Below are positions 1 through 8,773 of a stretch of DNA of 64,000 nt, piece by piece. The position numbers were made by a program, and so were the translations under genes. The DNA comes from Mesorhizobium neociceri. Lineage in GTDB: Bacteria > Pseudomonadota > Alphaproteobacteria > Rhizobiales > Rhizobiaceae. A model generated the notes under the pieces. The model did not search any database and was not told the DNA's origin. It saw nothing but the letters and a program-made list of their open reading frames with translations. Numbering within the stretch: position 1 is the first letter of the stretch; every line of letters starts with the position of its first letter. Where the stretch lies: contig NZ_JACDTY010000017.1 of the NCBI RefSeq assembly GCF_013520985.1, positions 1-64,000 of the forward strand. The letters run 5' to 3'.

Positions 1-217
1 GGGTCGTGCGTGCGCGATATTCTTCTTGACTAAATGCAGACACTGGCAGTTCTCCTACCTTGATACACGACGATTGCACGAGGCAATTCAATTCGGCTTT
101 GCTTTCCTCGAAGCGGAACATTGGGCTGTTAAGCTTGAATACTCGTGAACTCTGCCGAGACAGCATCCCACGAAGGATGGAACACGCAAAGTGTATCATA
201 GGATATTCACATTGATA

Positions 218-976
218 TTATTTGTACGCGATAACCACGAGGTGCTCGCTACTGGTTGTAAACGCTCCACCTTCCTGCCCATATGCTTCAACAGTCTCGA
301 ACCCCGCGCTTCGCAACATGCGAACGTAATCGGAAAACCCATACTGCCTGAAAGAAAGCTGCGTTCGTCTAACGCATCCATCGCGGACGATAATCCTTTC
401 GAGGTTCCGACGATCGCTTAGCACATCGTTGCTCATTATATCGATTCTTAGATCGTCATTACGCTGCACAAGGTAGATAGGCGACTCTCGGCGCAGGAAA
501 GCAAAGCGATTGGCGGAATCAATTAGAAGACGCCCGCCCTTTCGAAGTGAAGAAGCGGCTTCACGAAGAACTCTCTCATTGTCCGCGTCGTCGAAATAGC
601 CAAACGTCGTGTACCACATAAAAACCGCGTCAAATCGATCTCGCCAGAGAAGTGAGCGCATGTCGCCCAGAACATATTCAACATGTACTCCGCGCTCAGC
701 CGCATCCGCTTCGGCTTTTTTTAGCAAGATCGGCGAAATATCAAGTCCGGCTACCCTCCCTCCTTTTTCAGCCAACCGGTTGGTAATCCGCCCATAGCCG
801 CATCCCAGTTCAAGAACTGAGCTGTCTTGCGCAAGGGAAAGAAGATTCCAAATTGCTCCTGCTTGTTGGTCACTTGTCTCCGGCGGATTTACCATATCGC
901 CAAAATGATAGTAATCTTCACTGAAGTATGATGCAAGTTCTGACAAGGACACTGAATTGCTCATCTTGCTATTCAT
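218..976 (-). CDS. Class I SAM-dependent methyltransferase
   Basis: A 252-residue Rossmann-fold methyltransferase. Motif I is VLELGCGYG at about residues 54-62, the acidic end of strand 2 is GLDIS at 77-81, and LGDMRSL follows at 103-109 with a hydrophobic post-motif around DAVFMWYTTFG (116-126). These bind S-adenosylmethionine; the acceptor substrate cannot be read from the sequence. The length is normal for a small-molecule methyltransferase. It lies on the same strand as the KamA-like and NRPS-remnant genes downstream in coordinate (its upstream side), separated by a gamma-glutamyltransferase scrap, so it may once have belonged to the same biosynthetic set. The start chosen follows an AGGTAAAG-like ribosome site. 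Family assignment is firm; the pathway is inference. Confidence 0.8.
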   Translation of the reverse strand: MNSKMSNSVSLSELASYFSEDYYHFGDMVNPPETSDQQAGAIWNLLSLAQDSSVLELGCGYGRITNRLAEKGGRVAGLDISPILLKKAEADAAERGVHVEYVLGDMRSLLWRDRFDAVFMWYTTFGYFDDADNERVLREAASSLRKGGRLLIDSANRFAFLRRESPIYLVQRNDDLRIDIMSNDVLSDRRNLERIIVRDGCVRRTQLSFRQYGFSDYVRMLRSAGFETVEAYGQEGGAFTTSSEHLVVIAYK

Positions 977-1083
977 GTTTCTTTACCTTATAGGGCCATT
1001 TAGATTGATTTTTGCATGGTGCTGATAATATTGAAAGAAAACATTTGTGAATTTTTTCATACCGTTGCTAAAATTTTTGGCGG

Positions 1084-1411
1084 TCATTGACTTTTGGCGG
1101 GGAGCTGAAATCGGATAGCCGCGGTAATCCACCAGTCCTTGGGTGTGTGCTGCGATGGCATGACCGGATGGCCTTCTTCCACCATGCCGATAGCGAATGG
1201 CATCGACCTTTTCGCGACTGAGCCCGCCGTATTTCCTACGCGCGGTCCAGCGTAGTAGTGCATGGAATCGGGCAAGCCCCGCCGCTCGCCAGTCGCAGTC
1301 ACCGCCGCATCAATAGCATTCCCGCCGGCGCACAGCATTTCCACCCCCGCTCCGCGCTCTTTATCCTTCAATAGCACTCTTTCGGTAATCAGTATTGCGC
1401 GCCTTTCGATC
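1084..1411 (-). pseudogene. Gamma-glutamyltransferase remnant
   Basis: The minus strand carries a recognisable stretch of the N-terminal gamma-glutamyltranspeptidase signature (LKDKERGAGVEML, then AGGNAIDAAVTA), after which the reading continues into sequence that does not follow the family order. The catalytic Thr region and most of the roughly 550-residue enzyme are missing. It abuts the 3' end of the KamA-family gene. The call rests on the GGNAIDAAV motif only. Confidence 0.45.
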
Positions 1412-2464
1412 TCATCCTTCGGGCAAATCGTCCAACCAGCAGGCGCCCTCGCGGTGCGGCCGGGAAAAGATCTTGCCGATCTTTTTCGGATCCTTGTTTT
1501 GGTGATACCGCATATACACGCGGCCATCCGCTCCAAAGTCAAGAATTTCGATCTTCCCTGTGTAATGGGACATAATGTATTTGAATGTCTTTTGAATGCC
1601 GCTCAGACGTTGGTTGATGCCGTGCGCAATCTCTAGTCCACAGCGCAGTGGAACCTGAAAATGCGATGCGCCTTTCACCGGCCTGCCCTGAAAGAGATAG
1701 TAAGGGCGGACACCCATTTGGTGACACTTGGCGAAGGTCGCAGCCAAGACCTCGGGATCATCGTTGACTTTCGCGAGAAGCACGGATTGGTTGAGGAACT
1801 GCACGCCCTGTGCGCGCAAGGAGAGAATGTTGCGCTCCGCCTCGACCGAGATTTCACCGATGTGGTCGAAATGAGTGACGATCACTGCGGCCTTGCCGGC
1901 TTCAAGGATCCGTTGGAACAAAGCAGGTAGGGCGGGATCCCCGAACCGTTTGGGCTCGTAGGCGACTGTTTTTGTGCCAAATCGAATCGACTCCAGATGA
2001 GGGATCGGCAGCAGATAATCAAGAATTTTGTCAATCTTGGCGGTGCTGAGCACGAACGGGTCGCCTCCCGATAGCAACACGTTCGTCATCTCAGGATGGC
2101 CGCGAATGTATTGCGCACTCTGGGCAAAATCAGGTGCGATCTCATCGGAGTCTTTTCCGACGATGCGTTTGCGAAAGCAAAAACGGCAATATGAAACACA
2201 ACGGTCCGTTACCAGCAACAACCCGGTCTGGGCGTACTTGTGCTGAAGTCCGGGCACGACAGTGTTGTCATGCTCGCCGCTCGTATCCAGATTGCCGGGA
2301 CTCTCGAATTCCTCGAATGAGGGCTCGACAATGTACTTAAGCTGGTCGTAGTAACCACTCTTGGTGATCTGCTCGCGATAGAATTTTGTGACATGATAAC
2401 GCGTGATGCTGTGAGCTTGTAGCTCACCCTCGGTGACGACGCGCCTCCCCTCGATGAAATTCAT
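1412..2464 (-). CDS. KamA-family radical SAM protein (lysine/glutamate 2,3-aminomutase-like)
   Basis: About 350 residues. The radical SAM cluster motif CVSYCRFC (Cys 89, 93 and 96 from the chosen start) and the following LSGGDPF glycine-rich SAM-binding segment are intact and characteristic of the KamA branch. Members use a 4Fe-4S cluster, SAM and PLP to move an amino group between C2 and C3 of an amino acid. The usual glycine-rich PLP-lysine motif near the C-terminus reads SHYTGKIEIL, so the lysine may be kept but the glycines are not, which makes activity uncertain. The ATG at 2464 overlaps the stop of the upstream NRPS remnant (ATGA), indicating translational coupling. An alternative start lies five codons upstream. 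The substrate is unknown. Confidence 0.75.
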   Translation of the reverse strand: MNFIEGRRVVTEGELQAHSITRYHVTKFYREQITKSGYYDQLKYIVEPSFEEFESPGNLDTSGEHDNTVVPGLQHKYAQTGLLLVTDRCVSYCRFCFRKRIVGKDSDEIAPDFAQSAQYIRGHPEMTNVLLSGGDPFVLSTAKIDKILDYLLPIPHLESIRFGTKTVAYEPKRFGDPALPALFQRILEAGKAAVIVTHFDHIGEISVEAERNILSLRAQGVQFLNQSVLLAKVNDDPEVLAATFAKCHQMGVRPYYLFQGRPVKGASHFQVPLRCGLEIAHGINQRLSGIQKTFKYIMSHYTGKIEILDFGADGRVYMRYHQNKDPKKIGKIFSRPHREGACWLDDLPEG

Positions 2465-3486
2465 AGCCGCAATTCCCAATCCCGGACCGGGGTTAGTGGA
2501 CGATGATTGAGGCGGGCAAAGGCTGTCTTCGCCGAGGTCGCCCGCACGTTCGGATCGAGATAGCTCAGGCCCTGATCCTCATAGCCGACCGCGATCGCCT
2601 CGGGATCCCGCTCCTCCTGCGCCTCAAGCAATTCTTGAATGAAGTGGTCTCGCGGATAGACAACTTCGGTCGGGTTGGACTCCGCTCGAAAACGGTGATG
2701 CTCCTCCGCCAACAGGAGCGGCGCCGACCAGACCCGCTGCCCTGAGTCAGCCGCCATCCGGCTCAGCGCCTGCTGCAAATACCCTACAAACCGCTCGACC
2801 GTGCTCCGCTCAAATAGCGACGTCGCATAAATCAGCCTCCCGCAGATCGCCCCGCCGACCTCAGCGAACTCAAGCGCAAGATCGCGTTGCGCGACACGGT
2901 CGACGCCGACGTAGTCAAGTTCGAGCCCGGTCAGCGACGCCCGCTCCTCGCCATTATCTTCGCATGCAATTATGATCTGAAAAATGGGAGTATGAGCCAG
3001 GTTGCGGGGCGGGTTCACGAGTTTCGTCACCTGCTCGAACGGCAGGTCATGGTTTGTCTGCGCTCCAAGCGCAACGGCATTCACCCGCTCCAGCAAGGTC
3101 CGCAACGGCAGCATGTTGGCGAAGAGGCCGATCACCCCTTCGATCTCGGACCGCGCGCGATTGGCGCTCGCCGTGCCGACGACCAGACCGATCTGCTGGA
3201 ACAGCTCGCCGCCCTCCATCCGGAAGGTGGTGCGCAGCACCTCATGACGCGCCACCAACCCCTCCAAGACTGACTGCAGAGTCACCTCGTCCAACTGGCC
3301 GCGAAGCCGAAGCCCCGCTTGGATGTGACAGGCCTCGCTACCGCCCGCCAGACGCGAAAGGAGCCAAAGCCGCTGCTGGGCGAATGACAGCGGCACCCGC
3401 GACGGACGCGGCAAAGCTTCAATTCGCGGGACCGCATTCAGTGCAGCGCCTATCGCATTGATTAGCATCGTTCGAGGAAGTTTCAT
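2461..3486 (-). pseudogene. NRPS condensation-domain remnant with internal deletion
   Basis: The open frame of 341 codons contains condensation-domain core motifs C1 (SFAQQRLWLLSRL, about 34-46) and C2 (RHEVLRTTF, about 85-93), then jumps to C5 (VIGLFANMLPLRT) and C6 (NHDLPFEQV). The catalytic HHxxxDG segment between them is absent, implying an in-frame deletion of roughly 100-150 codons. The end holds only the first residues of an adenylation domain before unrelated sequence. A condensation domain without the second His of HHxxxDG should not catalyse peptide bonds. The frame stays open and its TGA overlaps the kamA-like ATG, so it may persist because it is needed to translate the next gene. 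Confidence 0.75.
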
Positions 3487-3659
3487 GTAAACCTCTCTGC
3501 CGGAGATTGCGAGACCGCAAGGTCGTAGCGGATTCTTCGCCGTGTTCCACGCAATCGGCGTGCCACCGAAGAGGTTGTGCGAGCAACAGGGGCAACACCA
3601 TATTTTTCCTGCGCCTCAGCATGTCAGGTTCCGAACACAGATGTCTTCACCCGGACACT

Positions 3660-3960
3660 GCTGAGCAAGGACCTCGGATGACGGCCGTCAACGAGAGGAG
3701 TGAGTTCTTCCAGGCCGAGCGGCTCTCGCGATTGAGGGCCGGGATCTGGCACTTTGCGTCCCAGTCGATGCCGACCGCGATCAGCATAGCCTGGCTCAGG
3801 ACGGTGCTAGGTGCCTTATCGTATCGGGCGTCGGGACAGAGTGGGCAAACGGCTCTTGCAGTTGGCGTTGGGCAAAGGCCTTCAGACTTTCGTCCAGGCG
3901 CTTGCTGATGGCCGAAGTCGAAGCTGAGAAAGGCATGGCCGCACAGCTCATCCGTGATCG
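3660..3960 (-). pseudogene. IS256-family transposase remnant
   Basis: Two frames on the minus strand join into a piece of a mutator/IS256 transposase: KRLDESLKAFAQRQLQEPF in one frame, then DARYDKA, AVGIDWDAK and NRESRSAWK in another, with a frameshift near 3835. Only the middle of the roughly 400-residue protein remains. A second remnant of the same family lies at 6935-7823. Confidence 0.65.
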
Positions 3961-4119
3961 CTTTCATCTGGCCGATCCACAGCCTTGCACATACCCTTTC
4001 GCAATAGTAGCCGCCAAGGGCGCGCTCCGAGCGCTAGTGGTTTACGCCTGACATAAGAGTCCGGCTTGGGATTCCCTTTTGTGAGTGCGCATGCGAGTCT
4101 GGCGCATGCGCACAAGGAT

Positions 4120-4800
4120 ATTCCTCACTGTTTCTTCGAATTGATCATCAGCGCGCTGGGCGCGCTGATGAGAGATCGCAATGCGCCGCAGAAGCACGTT
4201 AACTGCCGAGATCATTCTGTTGAGCAGCGACGGCGTGGGCACCGTCGAGATCATGCGGCAAACTGGTAAGTCCAAGACCTGCGTGTGGCGCTGGCAGGAG
4301 CGCTTCGCCGCGGAAGGCTTCGAGGGACTGTTGCAGCGACAAGACGCGCCCCTCGCGCATTGCCCCACTCGGACCTGAAGTCGCCGATCGTGTGATGGCA
4401 GTGACGTTGCAGAACTCGTCTGCGAGACGACGCACTGGACCGCCGCCATGACGGCGCGTGCTGCCGGCAACAGCCAGCGCGGTGCGCCGGATCTGGAAGC
4501 GCACGGGCTGCAGCCCAACCGCTGGCGCCAGTTCAAGCTCTCCAACGATCCGCAGTTAGTCGACAAACTGCGCAACGTCGTCGGCCTCTATGTTTCCGCC
4601 GGCTCACGCCTTCGTGCTGTCGGTCGACGAGAAGAGCCAGATCCAGGCGCTCGACCGCACCTAGCCCGGCCTGCCCATGAAGAAGGAGGCTCGGCACCAT
4701 AACCCACGACTCCAAGCGCAACGGCACGACCACCCTGTTTGCCGCCCCTCAACGTGCTCGACGGCACCGTCATCGGCAGGAACATGCAGCGCCCTGACCC
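4120..4800 (+). pseudogene. IS630-family transposase remnant
   Basis: The plus strand shows, across several frames, the N-terminal helix-turn-helix (EIMRQTGKSKTCVWRWQERF), then GLQPNRWRQFKLSNDPQ, the first catalytic Asp region SVDEKSQIQALDRT at about 4620-4668, and FAA-LNVLDGTVIG further on. These occur in the order found in rhizobial IS630 transposases but are split by several frameshifts, and the last third with the remaining DDE residues is absent. Confidence 0.7.
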
Positions 4801-4927
4801 GTAAGAGTTCAGACTAATATGCGCACGGGCATCACAGGGCAAGCAAATCCGCATCAAAGCGGCCCTGAATGAACGCCAGAGTAAAACTAGCTTCTCCTGG
4901 ACATCGCAGCTCTCTGAAGTTTTCGAG

Positions 4928-5110
4928 ATGCTCCGTGCCATCGAGAAGGCCGGAGCCAACGTTGCAACTAACCTTTCAAATAACTTTACAGAATCTTTGC
5001 GATCGCGGATCACTGACAGTGATACCTTCCCGCAGCGTCTGAGGTCGACCCGAATAAGACCGATGCCCGTTACGCGCGTAACCGCGCACATCCCGCAACG
5101 TCGGAGTTAA
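4928..5110 (+). CDS. Small ORF A, related to small ORF B at 10003-10278
   Basis: A 60-codon ORF whose stop lies six bases before the ATP-grasp ligase start. Residues 12-38 (VATNLSNNFTESLRS, then DSDTFPQRL) match, at both protein and DNA level, a stretch of a second small ORF in front of the aminotransferase gene (VATDSSNKFTDSLRM, then DHDTFALRQRL). Several differences fall at third codon positions or are conservative, suggesting that this frame is or was translated. There is no clear ribosome site at the ATG and the true start is unsure. It could be a short peptide, a leader, or the surviving end of a lost larger gene. No family is recognised. Confidence 0.35.
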   Translation: MLRAIEKAGANVATNLSNNFTESLRSRITDSDTFPQRLRSTRIRPMPVTRVTAHIPQRRS

Positions 5111-5116
5111 TGGCCA

Positions 5117-6412
5117 ATGGCAACACGAGCGCTCATCCTGCTGGAAGGTCACAGGAGTGTTGGTCTGTCATACATGAAAGCAGCCCAGCGTCTTGGTCTT
5201 CACCCAATTACGCTGTCGGGGGATCCAACTCAGTACGACTATCTTGCGGCGGAAAGCCTCGAGGCCATCCTTGTCGACACAGACGATCTCGATTCGCTGA
5301 TCCGCGAATGTTCCCGGCTACGTGCGACCTATGACATTGCTGGCATCACGGGCTTTTCGGGCCTCGACGAGTCGATCTATGCGACAGTTGGCAAGCTCTG
5401 CTGGCATTTCGATCTGCCAGGACCTAACCCGGCATCCATTGAACAATGCTGTGACAAATTCACTCAACGTCAACTCCTCGCGGCGGCCGGCGTTCCAATG
5501 CCTGCTTATCGCCTGGCAACGAACGCGACGGAGGTGGAAAGCGCTGCAACGGAGATCGGCCTGCCGGTGATTGTTAAGCCAGCCATCGGCAGCGGCAGCT
5601 GCGGTGTCCGATTGTGCCGTAACGTCGACGAGTTGGCCAAACATACAGCCTATCTGCTGGCTGGGGAGACGACGTGGGGGTCTTCGTCGAGGATACTGAT
5701 CGAAGAATTCGCTCAAGGCCCCCAGTATAGCGCTGACACAATGGGAAATGAGGTGATTGCAGTAGGTGCCGCTGACTTCGACTGCCCACCCCAATTCGTC
5801 GTTCGTGGTAGCATCTTTCCAGCCCTGCTGACTGACGACGAGCATAAATGCATTGCCGATGTTTCGCTGAGCTGTTTGCGCGCTCTCGACCTTGCCTGGG
5901 GACCAGCAAACATTGAATTCCGGTGGACGGAGCGTGGCCCTGTAGTCATCGAAGTCAATCCGCGTCTTCCGGGTTGGACCACTCCTCGGCTGATTAAGCT
6001 GGCTTACGGCATCGATCTAATTGCCGAGCACCTCAAGCTTGTGATCGGCGAGGAATGGGATTTGCGCAGAAGGCATTCGCAGACTGCGGCCGCGCGGTTC
6101 CTGATTCCTGAGGGCGACGGCGTTCTCGACTGGATCGAGGGCGACAGTCTGGCGGTTGCCATACCAGGTGTCGCCGAGGTCAAGGTATATGTTGAACCCA
6201 GCACGCCGATCGTCAGGAAAGGCGATTTCCGAGACACCATGGGACATGTCATCGCCGCCTCACCCAGCCACGCTGAAACCGAGGCGATACTGCAGTGTGC
6301 TTTGGACTTAATAGGTTGGTCGATCACACCCTTTCCAACCCTCGGCGAACAGAAGCAATCTGCGGCCCCTCACCTCGCGGCACCAGGGCAGGTGACGCCA
6401 GTTAACGGATGA
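5117..6412 (+). CDS. ATP-grasp family carboxylate-amine ligase
   Basis: A 431-residue ATP-grasp protein. The N-terminal pre-ATP-grasp domain (ALILLEGHRSVGLSYMKAA) is followed by the nucleotide loop VIVKPAIGSGSCGV at about 151-164 and the metal-binding EVNPRLPGWTTP near 285-296, where the Glu and Asn coordinate magnesium. The family activates a carboxylate as acyl-phosphate and joins it to an amine, thiol or similar nucleophile; BacD-type dipeptide ligases and carbamoyl-phosphate-like enzymes share this layout. A GGAG lies nine bases before the ATG. It is flanked by an IS630 remnant and an IS256 remnant, so its operon partners may have been displaced. With the aminotransferase and oxygenase nearby it suggests amino-acid or peptide tailoring; the substrate is not known. 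Confidence 0.8.
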   Translation: MATRALILLEGHRSVGLSYMKAAQRLGLHPITLSGDPTQYDYLAAESLEAILVDTDDLDSLIRECSRLRATYDIAGITGFSGLDESIYATVGKLCWHFDLPGPNPASIEQCCDKFTQRQLLAAAGVPMPAYRLATNATEVESAATEIGLPVIVKPAIGSGSCGVRLCRNVDELAKHTAYLLAGETTWGSSSRILIEEFAQGPQYSADTMGNEVIAVGAADFDCPPQFVVRGSIFPALLTDDEHKCIADVSLSCLRALDLAWGPANIEFRWTERGPVVIEVNPRLPGWTTPRLIKLAYGIDLIAEHLKLVIGEEWDLRRRHSQTAAARFLIPEGDGVLDWIEGDSLAVAIPGVAEVKVYVEPSTPIVRKGDFRDTMGHVIAASPSHAETEAILQCALDLIGWSITPFPTLGEQKQSAAPHLAAPGQVTPVNG

Positions 6413-6934
6413 TCGCGCCAAACATAGGTGGATTCGAAAGCGCAAAAGAGACTCAGATCGATGAGGAGATTTGGCCGGCCGGAAGGAACCCAGTCAGGCT
6501 GATTTTTTTGGCCCAGGCATGATACTGGCGCTGGAATTTAATGGAGCGCGCTTGGCTCTCAGGGACTTCGGCCGGTTGCGGCGAGCCAATGACCAGCTCC
6601 ATGGCAGCTCGACGCCAGAGTTTGAGCTTCATCTGAGGCCTAGGCGGCTGTCGCCGGCTGGCTATTAACGTGGCCAAGCTACCGCTGGCCAACGAGCATG
6701 AGGACCTGGAGTTTGCTGTGGAACCGTAATGATGCGCTGTCCGCGAGTTAGCCAGCGGCCCCTTGGTCCCTAACCAGCGCGACGCCTTCCTAATCGACGG
6801 CGCTGGACCGGCAAACCTGGTGAAGTTGTGTGCGTCAAGTTCTGCAAAAAATGGCGTGGCATTCAGGCGGTGATGTTGGCGTGCCGCCGCGCAGCCCCCG
6901 CGTTTGAGCGGCGGACATGGCGGGCCGCGTCTCA
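6413..6934. other. No intact gene; probable mobile-element debris
   Basis: Stop-riddled in all frames beyond about 65 codons. It lies between the ATP-grasp gene and the IS256 remnant. I recognise no family and no regulatory site. Confidence 0.4.
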
Positions 6935-7823
6935 GGCGGCCAGTGCCCTCAGGTTCTCCTTCTTGTGCTCGCGCAAATGATCCATATTGAGGTAGCGGGT
7001 CGCCTCGAGCCAGTTCTCGTGGATCTCCACCGCCAGTGCCCGAACCAGCCGCAGACAGCTCTGCGGACTGGGGAAGATGCGAACGACCAGGGTTCGCCGC
7101 TTGATCTCCTGATTCAGCCGCTCCAGCATGTTCGTCGACTTCATGTGCTTGTGATGGGCAAGCGGCAGCCGGTAGAAGCTCAGCGTCTCCTCGATGTTGT
7201 TCTCCACCCAATCCACCACCTTCGGGTATTTGGCCAGTTCGACACCGAGCACCTGGCGCCGGCCCTCCCAGTCGACGCCGATCGCCACCAGCACCGCCTG
7301 GCTGGCGATCACGCCGGCTTCGCGCGCCCGCTCATAGCGCGCATCCAGAATGAGGTATAGGTAAGGTTCGGCAAGCCGCCGCTCAAAGAACGCCTTCAGC
7401 GCCTCATCCAGCCGCGCCGTCGCCTGGCCTACCTTCGAGGCCGACCAGCGCCGACACCAATGCCTTCTCCGAGCGCTAATAACGCTCAAACAACTCCGTC
7501 GAGAACCGGCCGGCCCGATCCTGCGGAACGCGAAGCTCCAGGGCCCCAACCCGCGTCACAAGCTTGCGCTCATAATAGCCGGACCGGTAACCAACCCGCT
7601 CGGTCGTCCGCTCGCCTTTCTCGGCCCCGATCGCCTCCGTCATCTCGGCTTCCAAAGCCTCCTGCACCACAGTCTGCAATACCTTGCGAAAGCCGTCCTC
7701 ATCCGGCAACGCTTTCAACTCGCCTCTGCTCAGTCTAACTTCTCGATTGGTGATGGCACTCCCCTTCCACGGGAATCGGTGGTCGCAACGCCACCAGCGT
7801 GCCATGGCCGCCCCTCGCCTCAA
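6935..7823 (-). pseudogene. IS256-family transposase, internally deleted and frameshifted
   Basis: The N-terminal part runs from about 7740 to 7476 (RKVLQTVVQEALEAEMTEA, then ERTTERVGYRSGYYERKL and RVPQDRAGRFSTELFERY) and the central and C-terminal parts lie in another frame (PYLYLILDARYERAREAG, AVLVAIGVDWEGRRQVLG, then WVENNIEETLSFYRLP and STNMLERLNQEIKRRT). Between VLGVE and YPKVVDWVE about 130 residues are missing, including the second catalytic Asp region. It is therefore inactive and sits directly downstream of the oxygenase gene. Confidence 0.85.
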
Positions 7824-7930
7824 AGGGCTGTTCTCTCTCCAGAGCTTTTTGCAGAACCTTCAGGACACTATCTGGAGATGCCTTCACTGCCGACGCGGCG
7901 CAAATCGGTGGGTCGCTGCCGCATCGGCCT

Positions 7931-8773
7931 TCATGTCCACCAGAGAACAAGATCCGGCCGCGCAAACCCGAAAAAGCTGTTCAGCAGCACGCGACGCTTT
8001 CCGTTGCCTGAATGACCGGTGACCCCATGAACGAAACCGCCATCAAGTAGGGCAATATCCCCAGCCTTGAGCTGGATTTCGCGACTAGGGACGGCCTCGA
8101 TATAAGCTGCAGAGTAGGGATATCCCGTGGTCTCCACACCTTGCGACTTTCGATCCGCAACTGTCGGCTTGTGACTCCAGAGCCTCAAGTTTCCACCTTC
8201 GTCAGGCATGCTGGGATAAAAGTTGAGTGCTGCGACGGTGTTGTGCGCCACCGCAGAAATCTCGTAATCGTTCCCAGCACGTAACACTTGAGCGACATCG
8301 TCGTGGGGGTCCAAGGAAAACGTGCCACTCCCAGACCAACTGAGAGCGCGACAAACATTTGCCTGACCGTGTTCTGAACGGGCCAGCCGCAATTCAATGC
8401 CTTGGTTGTGCAGCTCGCGCTTCAATGCGTCGAATATTCCTCGGACCGGATCAACCAAATTCTCAAATAGGGCGTCGACGAACGGTTTCGCATGTTTCGA
8501 CTCCGCGAAATAGGTGGCTGCATCCTTCCTATAGTGGGATGCGCCCACATATTGTCCGGGGACGCCGTCTTTACGCTCCTTGAGACCGGGACTGCTAACA
8601 AAATTCGTGGTGATCTCCTCGGCTACTTCGGTGCTGAAACCTTGCTTGATGTGCAGAGCCGTGATCTCACCTTTCAGGACCGAGATGATCTCCGCCGTGC
8701 TGATCGAGCCGGTTCGTTCCTTGATGGTAAGAGGCGAGATGGCCGGCGGTTGAGCTACTTGATTAGTCGCCAT
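7931..8773 (-). CDS. 2-oxoglutarate/Fe(II)-dependent oxygenase
   Basis: About 280 residues from the ATG at 8773, which has an AGGAG seven bases upstream and overlaps the last codons of the aminotransferase gene, so the two are almost certainly co-translated. The iron facial triad is readable: His157 and Asp159 in LDPHDDVAQ and distal His250 in DGGFVHGVTG, with Arg260/261 after it for the 2OG carboxylate. The fold resembles prolyl- and amino-acid-hydroxylase-type oxygenases. Pairing with an omega-aminotransferase suggests hydroxylation of an amino acid or of its aminated product. An in-frame ATG 19 codons upstream gives a less likely longer form. The exact substrate is unknown. Confidence 0.75.
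   Translation of the reverse strand: MATNQVAQPPAISPLTIKERTGSISTAEIISVLKGEITALHIKQGFSTEVAEEITTNFVSSPGLKERKDGVPGQYVGASHYRKDAATYFAESKHAKPFVDALFENLVDPVRGIFDALKRELHNQGIELRLARSEHGQANVCRALSWSGSGTFSLDPHDDVAQVLRAGNDYEISAVAHNTVAALNFYPSMPDEGGNLRLWSHKPTVADRKSQGVETTGYPYSAAYIEAVPSREIQLKAGDIALLDGGFVHGVTGHSGNGKRRVLLNSFFGFARPDLVLWWT

Noticed and set aside
8310..8340. TGGCACG on the minus strand resembling a -24 element
   Set aside because: It lies inside the oxygenase coding region and has no -12 half at ten-base spacing.
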